Positions 7,877 through 18,456 of a stretch of DNA of 64,000 nt are shown one piece after another; within the stretch, counting starts at the first letter, position 1, and every line of letters begins with the position of its first letter. The stretch comes from Candidatus Electrothrix aestuarii (GTDB lineage: Bacteria > Desulfobacterota > Desulfobulbia > Desulfobulbales > Desulfobulbaceae): the NCBI GenBank assembly GCA_032595685.2, contig CP159373.1, positions 3,871,907-3,935,906 of the forward strand, given 5' to 3'. Position numbers and translations under genes: made by a program. Below the pieces are notes generated by a model. The model was not told the origin of the DNA. It did not search any database and saw only the letters and a list, made by a program, of their open reading frames with translations.

Positions 7877-9802
7877 TTACTTCACTTCTTCAAAATCAGC
7901 ATCAACAACGTCATCATCGTCGTTTTTCTTTGCAGAGTCGCCCGCTGCACCTGCTCCTGCAGCGCCGCCAGCAGCTCCTGCATCACCCTGACCCTGAGAA
8001 GCCTGGGCATACATCAACTCTGCCAGTTTATGCGAAGCCTGAGTCAAAGCCTCTGTGGCAGATTTGATAGCCTCAAGGTCATCGCCTTCCAGAGCCTTTT
8101 TCAGGTTCTCAATCTCGCGTTCTACATTGGCCTTGGTCTCCGCATCAACCTTATCGCCCAGCTCGTTCAGGCTCTTCTCGGTCATGTGGATCATGGAGTC
8201 GCCATTATTTTTGGCCTCAACCATTTCCTTGCGCTTTTTGTCCTCATCGGCGTGCAGTTCAGCATCCTTTTTCATCTTCTCAATCTCTTCTTCGCTCAGA
8301 CCGGAAGAGGCGGTGATGCGGATGGACTGCTCTTTACCGGTACCCATGTCTTTCGCAGAAACGTGGAGAATACCGTTGGCATCCAGATCAAAGGTTACTT
8401 CAATCTGGGGTACGCCACGCGGTGCAGGCGGGATATCAGCCAGCTCAAAGCGACCAATGGTCTTGTTTGCATCAGCCATCTCACGCTCACCCTGGAGCAC
8501 ATGGATAGAAACAGCGGGCTGATTGTCTGCTGCGGTGGAGAAAACCTGACTCTTCTTGGTTGGAACCGTGGTGTTCTTCTCAATCAGCTTGGTCATAACG
8601 CCACCCAAGGTCTCGATACCGAGAGAAAGCGGGGTAACATCAAGCAGGAGAACGTCTTTTACATCACCGCGCAGAACACCACCCTGGATTGCCGCACCAA
8701 TAGCGACAACTTCATCCGGGTTAACACCCTTATGCGGATCCTTACCAAAGATTTCTTTTACCTTCTCCTGCACTTTGGGCATACGGGTCATACCACCAAC
8801 CAGAATAACCTCGTCAATTTCAGATGCTGACAGGCCAGCATCTTTCAATGCGGTCAGACAGGGACCTGCACAGCGATCAATCAGATCAGCAACCAGAGAC
8901 TCCAGTTTTGCCCGAGACAGCTTCACGTTGAGATGTTTGGGGCCTGTGGCATCTGCTGTGATAAAAGGCAGATTGATATCGGTCTCCATAGAGCTGGATA
9001 GCTCTTTCTTGGCCTTTTCAGCTTCCTCTTTCAGGCGCTGGAGAGCCATTTTGTCGCTACGCAGATCAACGCCCTGATCACGCTTGAACTCATCAGCCAG
9101 CCAGTTAACGATGCGCATATCAAAATCTTCACCACCGAGGAAGGTGTCACCGTTGGTGGATTTTACCTCAAAAACGCCGTCGCCGATCTCCAGGATGGAT
9201 ACGTCAAAGGTACCGCCACCCAAGTCAAAGACCGCGATTTTCTCTTCGCCTTTTTTGTCCAGACCATAGGCAAGGGAGGCAGCAGTGGGCTCGTTGATGA
9301 TACGCTGAACGTTCAGACCAGCAATCTTACCAGCATCCTTGGTTGCCTGACGCTGTGCATCGTTAAAGTAAGCCGGTACAGTAACAACAGCCTCGGTAAC
9401 GGTCTCGCCCAGGTACTCTTCAGCGGTCTTTTTCATCTTGCCCAGGATCATAGCTGAAATCTCAGCTGCTGAGTAAGACTTACCGTCGACTTCGACCATG
9501 GCATCGCCGTTCGGGGCCTCGACGATCTGGAAGGGGCTCAGTTCAATAGACTTTTTGACCTCAGGGTCGCCAAATTTACGACCAATGAGACGCTTGATAG
9601 CAAACAGCGTTTTGGTTGGGTTGGTCACAGCCTGACGCTTTGCAACCTGACCGACAAGACGCTCGCCGTTGTCAGAAAAAGCAACAATTGACGGAGTGGT
9701 TCGTGTTCCTTCGCTGTTTTCAATGACTTTTGGATCACCGCCATCCATGATGGCAATACAAGAGTTGGTGGTTCCCAAGTCAATTCCAATTATTTTACTC
9801 AT
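7877..9802 (-). CDS. dnaK: Chaperone DnaK (Hsp70)
   Basis: 641 residues, full length. The N-terminal ATPase domain starts [12 protein letters not shown], with phosphate-binding [14 protein letters not shown] and [14 protein letters not shown]. The substrate-binding domain follows [14 protein letters not shown]. The C-terminal tail is Gly/Ala-rich and ends [14 protein letters not shown], the acidic EEVK-type end of bacterial DnaK. It folds nascent and stress-damaged proteins in the cytoplasm with GrpE and DnaJ. An AAGGAG box precedes the ATG. The co-chaperone gene grpE lies about 200 nt upstream on the same strand. A long plus-strand frame opposite dnaK is an antisense shadow. Confidence 0.98.
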   Translation of the reverse strand: MSKIIGIDLGTTNSCIAIMDGGDPKVIENSEGTRTTPSIVAFSDNGERLVGQVAKRQAVTNPTKTLFAIKRLIGRKFGDPEVKKSIELSPFQIVEAPNGDAMVEVDGKSYSAAEISAMILGKMKKTAEEYLGETVTEAVVTVPAYFNDAQRQATKDAGKIAGLNVQRIINEPTAASLAYGLDKKGEEKIAVFDLGGGTFDVSILEIGDGVFEVKSTNGDTFLGGEDFDMRIVNWLADEFKRDQGVDLRSDKMALQRLKEEAEKAKKELSSSMETDINLPFITADATGPKHLNVKLSRAKLESLVADLIDRCAGPCLTALKDAGLSASEIDEVILVGGMTRMPKVQEKVKEIFGKDPHKGVNPDEVVAIGAAIQGGVLRGDVKDVLLLDVTPLSLGIETLGGVMTKLIEKNTTVPTKKSQVFSTAADNQPAVSIHVLQGEREMADANKTIGRFELADIPPAPRGVPQIEVTFDLDANGILHVSAKDMGTGKEQSIRITASSGLSEEEIEKMKKDAELHADEDKKRKEMVEAKNNGDSMIHMTEKSLNELGDKVDAETKANVEREIENLKKALEGDDLEAIKSATEALTQASHKLAELMYAQASQGQGDAGAAGGAAGAGAAGDSAKKNDDDDVVDADFEEVK

Positions 9803-9968
9803 GATTTCTCTCCTTTCTCTCGTTATCCTGAAAACAGCTCCCAGGCTGTTCTTTATCTCTGGATCTTTTTTTATGAATACATCCTTTCTCTTGCTTTGTT
9901 ACAATGCGCATTAAAACGATCTTGTCAAGCAGAGGATGATAACTTCTTGCATTATCTGTTGAGAAAAT

Positions 9969-9998
9969 AGCAAACAGATAATGGGATGGCTGTTTGCT
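9969..9998 (-). terminator. Stem-loop directly after grpE
   Basis: AGCAAACAG (9969-9977) pairs perfectly with CTGTTTGCT (9990-9998). On the minus strand it sits just after the grpE stop and is followed by ATTTTCTC, so it may attenuate read-through from grpE into dnaK. Confidence 0.55.
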
Positions 9999-10000
9999 GT

Positions 10001-10600
10001 TTATTCGGAAGCTGGACCACTGGAAACAACGACTTGCGCATGGCGCAATACCTTGTCTTTAAAGTTGTAGCCCTTGGCGAATTCAGTGACCACATGGTTG
10101 GTCGGTATTTCATCACTGGCTTCCATCGTCAAGGCATCCATTTGGTCTGGATTAAAGGGTTGTCCTACAGATTCCAGGGGAGTGACCTCGAAGCGTTCCA
10201 GCATGGTATGGAGACCTTTGCGGGTTAGTTCAACACCTGCCAGCAGTGCCTCAAGTTTTTGTGCGGGATCACCGCCCTCAACGCCACCCTGTTCGATGGC
10301 CCGATCAAGATTGTCTACTGAGGTCAGCACTTCGCGGAGAATGTTTTCGCCAGCGTACTTGAGCAACTTGGCCTTGTCACGTTCCATCCGTTTTTTGAAA
10401 TTCTCAGCATCTGCCGCAACGCGTAGCATCTTTGAGCGGGTTTCTTCCAGCTCCTGGGTAAGCGTTTCTACAGAGGTCTGTTCTTCCACTATTTCTTCGT
10501 CAGCTACCTCCGCTTCCTCAGCAGAGTCAGTCGTCTCTTCCTGGAGCTCGTCCTTTTCCTCTTCGCTTATCTCTTCTTCAATTTTATGTTCTTCAGTCAC
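10001..10600 (-). CDS. grpE: Nucleotide exchange factor GrpE
   Basis: 199 residues from the preferred GTG at 10600, which has an AAGGAG box 7-8 nt upstream. An in-frame longer start at 10708 would overlap the promoter and add a non-conserved extension. The acidic N-terminus (EEEISEEEKDELQEE) is followed by the long dimerising helix and the conserved KKRMERDKAKLLKYAGENILREVLTSVDNLDRAIE. The C-terminal beta domain includes PFNPDQMDALTM and GYNFKDKVLRHAQVVVS. GrpE exchanges ADP for ATP on DnaK, whose gene follows. Confidence 0.93.
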   Translation of the reverse strand: MTEEHKIEEEISEEEKDELQEETTDSAEEAEVADEEIVEEQTSVETLTQELEETRSKMLRVAADAENFKKRMERDKAKLLKYAGENILREVLTSVDNLDRAIEQGGVEGGDPAQKLEALLAGVELTRKGLHTMLERFEVTPLESVGQPFNPDQMDALTMEASDEIPTNHVVTEFAKGYNFKDKVLRHAQVVVSSGPASE

Positions 10601-10622
10601 GTATCTCTCTCCTTGGATAATC

Positions 10623-10638
10623 ATCCGGGTACCCGGAT
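10623..10638. promoter_or_regulatory. 16-nt perfect palindrome in the grpE leader
   Basis: ATCCGGGTACCCGGAT is its own reverse complement. It lies between the promoter below and the grpE GTG, a position suited to a repressor operator. It does not match the CIRCE element used by HrcA. Function is inferred only from position and symmetry. Confidence 0.4.
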
Positions 10639-10679
10639 AATAGTACAAAAGATTGCTCTCTCGGTTTGAATCAGATGCA

Positions 10680-10708
10680 ACAATAAGTATGGGTATTTTT
10701 CGTGTCAA
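10680..10708 (-). promoter_or_regulatory. Sigma70-type promoter for grpE
   Basis: On the minus strand TTGACA (10703-10708), a 17-nt spacer, then TATTGT (10680-10685). A CCCAT string lies inside the spacer, but its distance from CTTGAC is too short for a classical sigma32 promoter. The start site would fall about 70 nt ahead of the GTG. Confidence 0.55.
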
Positions 10709-10763
10709 GGCGAGAAAAGGATGATCTTGTCTTCTGGAGGAGGAGAGAAGATATTTTTTTGAA

Positions 10764-10797
10764 CGAGAAAAGGCGGGGAGGATATAAGGCCGCCTGC
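10764..10797 (-). terminator. Terminator of the DUF2339 gene
   Basis: On the minus strand GGCGG (10790-10794 complement) and CCGCC (10772-10776 complement) flank a 13-nt loop and are followed by TTTTCTCG. It lies about 35-60 nt beyond the stop codon. Confidence 0.55.
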
Positions 10798-10825
10798 TTT
10801 TTCCGGTGGAGATGCTTTCGTTCTT

Positions 10826-13800
10826 TTATTCCCATTTTGCCAGATCAGCTCGTATCATCCTGATCTGGCGGATGATAGCCTCACGCTGAATACTGAACCA
10901 AATCATCCCGCCTGCAATCAGCCCGCCTGATACCATTAAGAGAATCGCTTTGCTTAAGCGGTCTTGCGGATAAAAATTGATCAGCTGACCAGTGATATTC
11001 AAAATAAAAAAAATGACACCGGTAAACAGGAAAGCGCGTATGTGTAAGGCAATCCCCAGGAGAATGCCAACTAAACTGAGGCCAAGAGCGAGAGCGAATA
11101 TGTAAAATTCTGGACGCAGAAATACATCCAAGGCCGTGCCAGCGTATAAGGCGGCCAGGGCGGTGAGACGTACGGCACTATGTACGCTGGGCTTCAGTTC
11201 CAGCATATGTAATTGAAGCATGAGCAAGACCGTGATAGATATTGGCACGGTATAAATCTGTACTAATCTATAGGTGTTGTAGAGGTCGGGAATCCAGAGG
11301 TAGATCCCTGTATTCAAGGCTAATAAGGCCAAATAGACGGGCAGACTGCTCTTCTCATTACGCTGGATCAGTAAAAAAATAGCAGTCGCAGCAAAAAGGT
11401 TGCTGCCAGCGTAGAGAGAGCCAACCTGCCAAGGCACTGTGCATAAGGCCAACAGAGGAAAAATCAGTGTCATCCGGTAAAGAGCAAGAGAGGCTGGTGC
11501 GATACGTTGCAGAAGCAAGAAGATAAAACCAATACTCATTAAGGCAGTCGTATCCCAGAGGGTAAAGGGAGTCAGGCCTACCCAAAGCAAACGGACATAG
11601 CTCACCAGCAGCATGCTTGCCACCGTCAAACTATAGACCAACCGGTTATGGTTTTTCATCCTGTGCGTCCATAAACCGGTCAGGAGTATTCCGGCGATAA
11701 TTGCGGCTACATTATCCCAATACCCCAGGAGCTGAATTGCTTTTCCACTGCCAGCAGATGTGGGCATGATTGCTGTTAAAAAAAACAGGACATGTCCCAG
11801 CCATTCCAGAGTAGCTACGATAGATAAGACCGGTATTAACCAACGGAATATCGATCTGTTCTCTGGAGAGACTGATGCTGTTGATGCTGACAGTATTCCT
11901 CTTGCTTGTATCCATACAAGTAAACAGCTCAGTACGGCAAACTGCAGGGCATTCCAGGGAAGTACGGTGGTCCATTGTACCTGGGGTAGCCAGATTTTCC
12001 ACTGGATGTGTAAGGCCAGGATCAGCAGAAGCACACCTCCTATCTGCCATTGTTGTGCTGTTTTTTGTGATCCTGATAGTCCTAAGATGCCTAAGGCCAC
12101 GCCTGATCCCCCTAACAGGAGCAAGCTGAGCAGCTGTTCGCCCGGACTAAGATTCGGCATCAGGAACAGAGCGAATAAGGCTAGGCTGAAATTTATAGGC
12201 AAATAGTTGTAGGCCGCCGTATGCAGTTTTTCATGAAGATGTAATGAGGGTGGCAAGACACCCTTTATCAAAAGTAAGAGGAAAAGAACGCTCAGACTGA
12301 AGATAAGCGGAAGGCTGAGAGCGTTAATAAGCAGGAGGATTAATGAGGACTGTCCGGCAACAATCAACAGGTGCGCAGTCCAGAGTCGCGGACGCAGCTT
12401 GAAGGCGTGTCCAAAAGACAGGGCCAGGGCTCCCCCCAGGGCCATGACTCGCCCATCCACCCCGATCGGCACATGAACAAGGCCCGCATAATAGAGAAAG
12501 GCATACCCTATCAGGAGAACAAGAGTAAACAGGCCACAGTTGAAGAGTAAAAACGGCCAGGTAAAAAAAGGTAGAGTTTGTTTCAGACTATTTTTCAGCC
12601 AGACCGGGAGGAGAAGAAGGAGGTTGAGCCAGATCAAGAGTCCTGCCCCATATCCCACTGAAGGATATCCGGGCAGTAGCTGCATAAACTCACTCACAAC
12701 ACTCCTCCTGCCCGCTGTTTGAAAAGGCAGGAGGGGAAAGAGTTTCAATAAGAGCAAGGCACCGGTCAAAGTCAAGGAGAACGAGGACAGCCAAGCTATC
12801 CATTGCCAGCCCGCATTGCCTTGCAGCAGGAAGAGGTGCAGGGTTGTAAGCGTCAGCAGGGGCCATGATAGATGGTGAGTTATCAGGGTATATGTTCCAA
12901 CAGAGCCCAATAATAGGACAAAACTCAATACTAAGGAAAAATCAGATGAAATGGCCCATTGCGGCCACCGCACATTAAAACGGGGAAAGGCAGAGGTCCC
13001 TGCACCCCAGAGGATGAATGCCCAGGCTGTTACGGCCAGGGCAAGAAACTCCGTTCTTTCCGCAGCAAAGGGGAGCAGGTTGCATAAGCTGACAAAGGCA
13101 AGTGTCAAGAGCAACGGTACTGCAACACCTCTGAGTATCCGGGAGGTTTCTGATGAACGACTCAGCAGGGGGATTTGGCCCAGGGCGAGCAGGACGAATA
13201 CTGCTGGCAGCCAGACCGGTACTGTCAGGGGCCACTTAGCCAGCAGCAGGTACAGACTCTCTCCTGCTGCCCAGCAATAGCTCAGGAAGGGCAGCGCCAG
13301 CAGCAGGATCTCTGTCCCTCCAGTGCCCAGCTCAGCTGTTTCCTCTTTCCACCTCTTCTGGAAGAGCAAGGCAATGCTTAGACCGCTCAACAGGACAAGG
13401 GTGAGCAGGCGCGCCTGCGGGGAAAGATCCGTAAATGGCAAAGTTAATAAGGCAGCAGCATATAAAAACGGCAGCCATTTCCAGGTAACTTTTTTAAATA
13501 TTTTTTTGAGAGATAGTGCCTCTTCCTCCTTCGCTCTGGATTGAGACAGCGGAGACAGGAAAAGGATCGTTTGCAGCAGGGCGGCCCATAGCACGAAGAG
13601 GAGCGGCACTTCGAATATATCTACTGCTGTTTTCAAGAGCAGCGCACTGTCTGTCAGGGCGAGCAACAGAAGGTGGGCAAAGAGAAATCTCCATCGCAGA
13701 GAAAAACGAGAAGATATGATAAAGAGATGAAAGAACGAAACGATCTGTACTATTGCTAATGCGATGTATACTGTTGGCTGGCTGTGCAGGGAAACCGTAA

Positions 13801-16800
13801 TAATCACCGGAAACAGGGCAAGAAAAGCGCAAAGGAGCAAAGAAGGCCAGACAAAGAGGGCCTTTTGTAGGCGATGCAGCGTTATAGAAGATGGCTTATC
13901 TTTACCCCTGATCCGCAGGATAAGGGGCATGATTTCTATGGCCAAGTTGAGCCAGACTGCCGCGCTGACCAGAAAAGGCAGATTAGTAAGAGCCAAGACA
14001 TATTGTTCTTTTGGAAAAAAAGTAAGCAGCAGGCTGAGGCCACTCAGGGTGAGAGCCAGTCCGGTCAGCCAGGGCAGCCATGCCCATTCCACAGTTAAGG
14101 ACATCAGGAGCAGATAAACGGTCGTCCCGACCAATATAGGCCAAAAAGGCAGGCTCGAAAGCTCTGGGGAAAGCAATCTTGCAAATAAGGTAGTAAACAG
14201 AGTGCCTAAAACCAGGGCCAGCCCTAAGACGGGCCAAGGGCCTGGGGAGAGGAAACAGGAAGGAAAACGGGTAGTAAATCTCGGTAGCAGCAAGATCCCT
14301 GTGCCCAGCAGGACGAAACTCCACGCTGTGAGGACATAGGGGAAGAGATAGGCATTGCCGGTAAAGAAACTGATCAGGGCCAAGGACAACAAGAGGGCTG
14401 TAGCAATGCTGCCAACATTGCGGAGACGAACTGTATCCGGGAAGGTCGGCAGGATGCAGCTGCCAGAGAAGGCCAGGGCCAGGAAGCACCAGGGCAAGCT
14501 GAGCACGCTGTTTCCGATGTTCAGGTTTTGCCCAAATAACAAGATATCGTAGGCCAAGGCCCAGAAAAAGAGCAGGATAGCGTGATGTTGTGCAGGTCGA
14601 CGATAGAGACTCTCATCAGAATTCTTGAGCAGATAGGCTGTTGGGGCAAGGACAGTTGCTATCAGGGTCAGCATGGGAGCGGCATGGACGACCTGAGGCA
14701 GGGTTGGCAGAGAAAGGCCGGACAACCAGGTGTACAGGGTGCATCCCATTAAAGCGGCGCAGCCGATGAACAGGTAGCTGTGCAGGCGCAGGGTATAATG
14801 TCGTCCGCTCTGCCAGAGAAAAAGCAGGACCAGGATCAGGGTTATGAACAAGGCGATAAAGGGAAGAGGTATATCCCGGAAAGGGATGCCGCCCTGGGCT
14901 GCTGTGATGACAGACCTGCAAGCAAGGCCAGTGCTGAAAAAAGCAAAGAAAAAGGCCGTCCAATGCAGGCTTTGCTCGCTGAGCTTGCTGCCACTGAGGG
15001 TTCCGTATCCGCCCTGCCAACCCAGTATTTTGATAAGTCGAAGAGATAAGGTTGTGCGCAGGAAGAAGCTGCATCGCCAGAGCAGCAGAGCAGCCCCCAT
15101 AATCAGACAGGGTTGCCAGAGGGTGGAAAGCGGGATGAGGACCAGCAGGGCCTTTATGAGCAGGATCACGACCAAGGGCAAGAGGCAGGTCAGGCTGACG
15201 ACCTGGATATCAGGGGATGTTTTTCTTTGGCCAGCGGTCAGCAGGGTGGTCAGCGCGCCCAGTAGGGCGAGAATTGCCCAGGAAAAATCAGGATGAGGGA
15301 GGAAGATACCAGGGCAAATCCTACAAAAGCCTATAAACCATAAGAGATAAAAAAACTGCCGCAAAGGAGGGATAACCATCTGGCTGCGGCTAGGGAAACT
15401 CTTTCTCGGTACCGTGAATAGCCCGAATAACCGAAACGAGGATGTTGCATTGGGACATGTTGTCGTATTTGCAGGCTCAGCTTTATCAGTCTTATCAGTT
15501 TCATTAACTAAAGCAGCTGATGAAGTTGATGAAATTGAAGCTGCGGTACTGAGTTTATTGGTTTCATTGAGTTTATTTGTAATGGCGCTTTTTAGGGCGA
15601 AACGTCGTTGCAGATGCCACTGCAAGACCCAGAGGGCGAGGGCTGCAAGCAGGATTCCTTTCCCGCTGGAAACCGGTATGTATCGTAATTTCAGAAGAGC
15701 AAGCCCGGTCCCACCAATAAGCATTGCCCCATAGAATAAAGTACGGATACGCAGGCTCAGGCTGAGCCAGAGTATGCCCCCACCTGCCGCGATCAACAGG
15801 CAGGAAATCAGAGGAGCAGCAAGGAGGGCCGAAAAGCTAAGATTTGAAGTAATCAGCCAGCTTCCTGTTATGACAAAAAGGCCGAAGGCAAGGCTCAATA
15901 AGGCAGAGTTAATTAATGCCTCGCAAGCACCCAGGATTTTTTGTCGCAGACTGCGGAGCCCCCAGCCTGTCCACAGATAGGCCAGGGCAATGAGTCCACT
16001 ACTGAATTGTTCCGACCAACGTTCCATAAGCAGAGGCGCGTAGGCCAAGGTCAGCCAAAGCAGACCTGTCAGCATATAATACCCCTTGGAAGATGTACTC
16101 TTGTCAGCCTGGAAGAGGTTTGCTGGGGTGAACCCCAGGATGTACAGCACCAGAGCAGCGCCTGCCAGGGGGGTGAGCATGGGGATGACACCCTGGGCAG
16201 GAAAGGGGCTGTGCCATAGGCTCCAGAGAACCAGCATCGGTATCAAGCCCAGCATGGTTCTCTGAGCCACCAAGCCCAATGCCTTTGAATTTCGTCGTTG
16301 TGCCAGACGATGCAGGCCCATTATGGCGGAGAATCCGGGCAGAGAAAGAAGGAAATGCCAGTGAGCGGGAAAAAATTGCAAGACGGCTTGTGCGTATAAG
16401 GCGGAAAAACAGGCCAGGAGGAGATAGAGCGGCGGGAGGGTGAGATATTTCCATACCATCCCCCCGTACAACAGGACGCCCATGACCAGGCTCAGGAAGA
16501 GGGGAAGGGTGAAAAGATGATCCCCCCCTGTTCCGCCGGGCAGGGAAAGCAGCAGGGCCAATACGGACAGGGAATAGATAACAAAGGTAAAACGGCTGAG
16601 CGGGGCATAGCTTTGCACCCAGTTTTTCAAATGAATATCCACGGAAAACAGCAAGGCGCTCAGGATCATAAGAAAGGGTCCGGCATAGCCTTGCGGCAGG
16701 GCCATACCCGAACCTGAGGTCAGGTGGATAAAGGACACTAAGGCGGCATAGACCAGAGTGCCTGCCGCGTAATAGGCTATTTTGCGTTTATCGAGAAAAA

Positions 16801-18259
16801 TGGAGCGAAGCCAGTGGTGGGTGAAGCGCTGTAAGGCATAGCCCAAGCCAGCCAGCAGGATGAGATGCAGGCCTGCCAGCCAAAGCCAATGAACCGAAGG
16901 GTTGAGCAAGGGAACAAAAAATTGCAGGCTAGCCAGTCCCATAAATAAAAGCGGATGTTCCTTGCTCAGGCTTCGGTCGATGAGACCGGAGGCCAGCCGG
17001 ACCGCCAGGCTAAAGCTACTCAGGAGGAGAACAGCAAGTATTGCTGCAAGAGAGAGGAACATTCCATTGGAGCCCGCAGCCGCGAGCAGGCGTACACAGG
17101 CTGTCAGATTTAAGGGGACCAGTAAGACGCCCAAGGCCAGCAGAATCCCGCTTGAGGCGATCAGCTCTGGCCGTTTTCGCCGCAGGAGATATCCTCCCCC
17201 CAGCAGAATGCCCGTGTAGCCGACAAGGGAGATAACCACGGCAAAGGCCTTCCAATAGCCTGTAGTTGCGGCCAGCAGGTAAATGGAACCAGAAATACCG
17301 CAGATTCCAGCAATGAACCAGCCAATATTTTGCAAGAAGAAGGGCACCATGATCTGGTACAAAAAGGCGCGGGTCGGTCGGTGACGGTATATCTGTTTGA
17401 CCCAACCGGACATAAATGCTTCCAGGGCGCTGGGTTTCTCTGGCTTGTACCTGTCTTTCTTTTTGGGAGCCGGTGTTTGCCGGGGCAATGGCGGTTTTGT
17501 CTGTTCGGGTAGCGTGTCCTTTGCCGCTATCGGTTGGGCAACAGGAGGAGAAGGGATTTTTTCCGGCTCAGGTGTCCTTTCTTTTGGTGCTCTTGCGGCG
17601 AAGGGCTCTCTTTCCTGTTTTTTGCCAGGGGAAAGCACAGGAGAGGGACTTGGTTCTGAGATTGGTGGCTTTGCAGGAGGGGGGCTCGGGGCAGTAATGT
17701 CCTTTTGGGCTGTCTTTTTAGCAAGAGAGGGGACGGTCTGTTCCGACATCTGCACCGGAGTTTTTGCGGCAACTGGTGTAACTTCGGATACGGGTATGAA
17801 TTCAGCCGTATCTTGTTGCGCCGCTTTACCCTTATGTATATTTGGTTTTTCCGGGATTTTTTCAGAGGGGGGCTGCTGCCAAGGGGGCGGGCCAAGTGTT
17901 TGGCCCATGTTTTTTTCCAGCAGGGTCCAGGCTGATTCCAGGCGCCTGCGCCGTTCCCCTCGGTTATATCGCTGTCTTTCGCAGAGGTACGTAAAGCGCT
18001 TGATGAGCTGGCGATTCAGACGTTCATATACCGATGGATCAAGTTGTCCATCCTCACGGAGTTGTGCCAGCTTGAGGTGCAGCAGGGTCAAATCAGCTAG
18101 TTCTTCTTCCCCTGCACTTTGGGTGCGCTTTTCTTCGACAGCTTTTGCTTCCCTGATCTTTATTAACAGGAACAGCATGCCGAGAAGAATGATTGTCGTT
18201 ATAAAAGAAAATTGTCCAAGAAAGACAAGTGTAAAAATGGCTATCAGTATCCAGCTCAC
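10826..18259 (-). CDS. Giant DUF2339 polytopic membrane protein
   Basis: 2477 residues, two to four times the usual size of DUF2339 proteins. One N-terminal membrane segment (ILIAIFTLVFLGQFSFITTI) is followed by a charged cytoplasmic stretch and a proline/lysine-rich linker (residues about 120-270). Dozens of hydrophobic segments then run to the C-terminus. A Ser/Thr/Asn-rich non-membrane linker near residue 900-950 divides the membrane part into two blocks. Repeated motifs such as GGTGLALL, WLTLAYAPLL and YAGTALDVFLRPEFYIFALALGLS occur. Family function is unknown. pspA lies 197 nt upstream on the same strand, hinting at an envelope-stress role. The coding frame is intact despite its length. 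Confidence 0.85.
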   Translation of the reverse strand: MSWILIAIFTLVFLGQFSFITTIILLGMLFLLIKIREAKAVEEKRTQSAGEEELADLTLLHLKLAQLREDGQLDPSVYERLNRQLIKRFTYLCERQRYNRGERRRRLESAWTLLEKNMGQTLGPPPWQQPPSEKIPEKPNIHKGKAAQQDTAEFIPVSEVTPVAAKTPVQMSEQTVPSLAKKTAQKDITAPSPPPAKPPISEPSPSPVLSPGKKQEREPFAARAPKERTPEPEKIPSPPVAQPIAAKDTLPEQTKPPLPRQTPAPKKKDRYKPEKPSALEAFMSGWVKQIYRHRPTRAFLYQIMVPFFLQNIGWFIAGICGISGSIYLLAATTGYWKAFAVVISLVGYTGILLGGGYLLRRKRPELIASSGILLALGVLLVPLNLTACVRLLAAAGSNGMFLSLAAILAVLLLSSFSLAVRLASGLIDRSLSKEHPLLFMGLASLQFFVPLLNPSVHWLWLAGLHLILLAGLGYALQRFTHHWLRSIFLDKRKIAYYAAGTLVYAALVSFIHLTSGSGMALPQGYAGPFLMILSALLFSVDIHLKNWVQSYAPLSRFTFVIYSLSVLALLLSLPGGTGGDHLFTLPLFLSLVMGVLLYGGMVWKYLTLPPLYLLLACFSALYAQAVLQFFPAHWHFLLSLPGFSAIMGLHRLAQRRNSKALGLVAQRTMLGLIPMLVLWSLWHSPFPAQGVIPMLTPLAGAALVLYILGFTPANLFQADKSTSSKGYYMLTGLLWLTLAYAPLLMERWSEQFSSGLIALAYLWTGWGLRSLRQKILGACEALINSALLSLAFGLFVITGSWLITSNLSFSALLAAPLISCLLIAAGGGILWLSLSLRIRTLFYGAMLIGGTGLALLKLRYIPVSSGKGILLAALALWVLQWHLQRRFALKSAITNKLNETNKLSTAASISSTSSAALVNETDKTDKAEPANTTTCPNATSSFRLFGLFTVPRKSFPSRSQMVIPPLRQFFYLLWFIGFCRICPGIFLPHPDFSWAILALLGALTTLLTAGQRKTSPDIQVVSLTCLLPLVVILLIKALLVLIPLSTLWQPCLIMGAALLLWRCSFFLRTTLSLRLIKILGWQGGYGTLSGSKLSEQSLHWTAFFFAFFSTGLACRSVITAAQGGIPFRDIPLPFIALFITLILVLLFLWQSGRHYTLRLHSYLFIGCAALMGCTLYTWLSGLSLPTLPQVVHAAPMLTLIATVLAPTAYLLKNSDESLYRRPAQHHAILLFFWALAYDILLFGQNLNIGNSVLSLPWCFLALAFSGSCILPTFPDTVRLRNVGSIATALLLSLALISFFTGNAYLFPYVLTAWSFVLLGTGILLLPRFTTRFPSCFLSPGPWPVLGLALVLGTLFTTLFARLLSPELSSLPFWPILVGTTVYLLLMSLTVEWAWLPWLTGLALTLSGLSLLLTFFPKEQYVLALTNLPFLVSAAVWLNLAIEIMPLILRIRGKDKPSSITLHRLQKALFVWPSLLLCAFLALFPVIITVSLHSQPTVYIALAIVQIVSFFHLFIISSRFSLRWRFLFAHLLLLALTDSALLLKTAVDIFEVPLLFVLWAALLQTILFLSPLSQSRAKEEEALSLKKIFKKVTWKWLPFLYAAALLTLPFTDLSPQARLLTLVLLSGLSIALLFQKRWKEETAELGTGGTEILLLALPFLSYCWAAGESLYLLLAKWPLTVPVWLPAVFVLLALGQIPLLSRSSETSRILRGVAVPLLLTLAFVSLCNLLPFAAERTEFLALAVTAWAFILWGAGTSAFPRFNVRWPQWAISSDFSLVLSFVLLLGSVGTYTLITHHLSWPLLTLTTLHLFLLQGNAGWQWIAWLSSFSLTLTGALLLLKLFPLLPFQTAGRRSVVSEFMQLLPGYPSVGYGAGLLIWLNLLLLLPVWLKNSLKQTLPFFTWPFLLFNCGLFTLVLLIGYAFLYYAGLVHVPIGVDGRVMALGGALALSFGHAFKLRPRLWTAHLLIVAGQSSLILLLINALSLPLIFSLSVLFLLLLIKGVLPPSLHLHEKLHTAAYNYLPINFSLALFALFLMPNLSPGEQLLSLLLLGGSGVALGILGLSGSQKTAQQWQIGGVLLLILALHIQWKIWLPQVQWTTVLPWNALQFAVLSCLLVWIQARGILSASTASVSPENRSIFRWLIPVLSIVATLEWLGHVLFFLTAIMPTSAGSGKAIQLLGYWDNVAAIIAGILLTGLWTHRMKNHNRLVYSLTVASMLLVSYVRLLWVGLTPFTLWDTTALMSIGFIFLLLQRIAPASLALYRMTLIFPLLALCTVPWQVGSLYAGSNLFAATAIFLLIQRNEKSSLPVYLALLALNTGIYLWIPDLYNTYRLVQIYTVPISITVLLMLQLHMLELKPSVHSAVRLTALAALYAGTALDVFLRPEFYIFALALGLSLVGILLGIALHIRAFLFTGVIFFILNITGQLINFYPQDRLSKAILLMVSGGLIAGGMIWFSIQREAIIRQIRMIRADLAKWE

Positions 18260-18397
18260 TGCGCGTCTCCCTCTGGCTCAAGAACGAAGTTTTTTTTCTG
18301 TTCCGATTAAACACCTCCGCCTTTGCGAGCGGAGGTAAAAAAACACCCTTGCACTGCAAGCAACCGGGGATTCCCCCGGAGTTTTTGGTAATAAATA

Positions 18398-18421
18398 ACC
18401 CCGCCGTCCTAGTAGCGGGGT
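18398..18421 (-). terminator. Stem-loop terminator after pspA
   Basis: ACCCCGC (18398-18404) pairs with GCGGGGT (18415-18421). On the minus strand it is followed by TATTTATTACC. Two further GC-rich stems lie just downstream, around 18361-18380 and 18310-18334, so the pspA/DUF2339 gap is densely structured. Confidence 0.5.
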
Positions 18422-18456
18422 GTCAGGCACAAGGCTTTTTGCAATGAACAGGCCTT

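Noticed and set aside
8030-8830. Long plus-strand frame opposite dnaK
   Set aside because: Antisense shadow of a highly conserved gene; no recognisable domain or ribosome-binding site.
10680-10720. Sigma32 heat-shock promoter or CIRCE element before grpE
   Set aside because: The CTTGAC to CCCAT distance is too short and no TTAGCACTC/GAGTGCTAA pair is present; a sigma70 fit is better.
17397-18338. 313-codon plus-strand frame opposite the DUF2339 N-terminus
   Set aside because: Low-complexity Gly/Ser/Cys composition mirrors the Pro/Lys-rich linker on the other strand; no domain.
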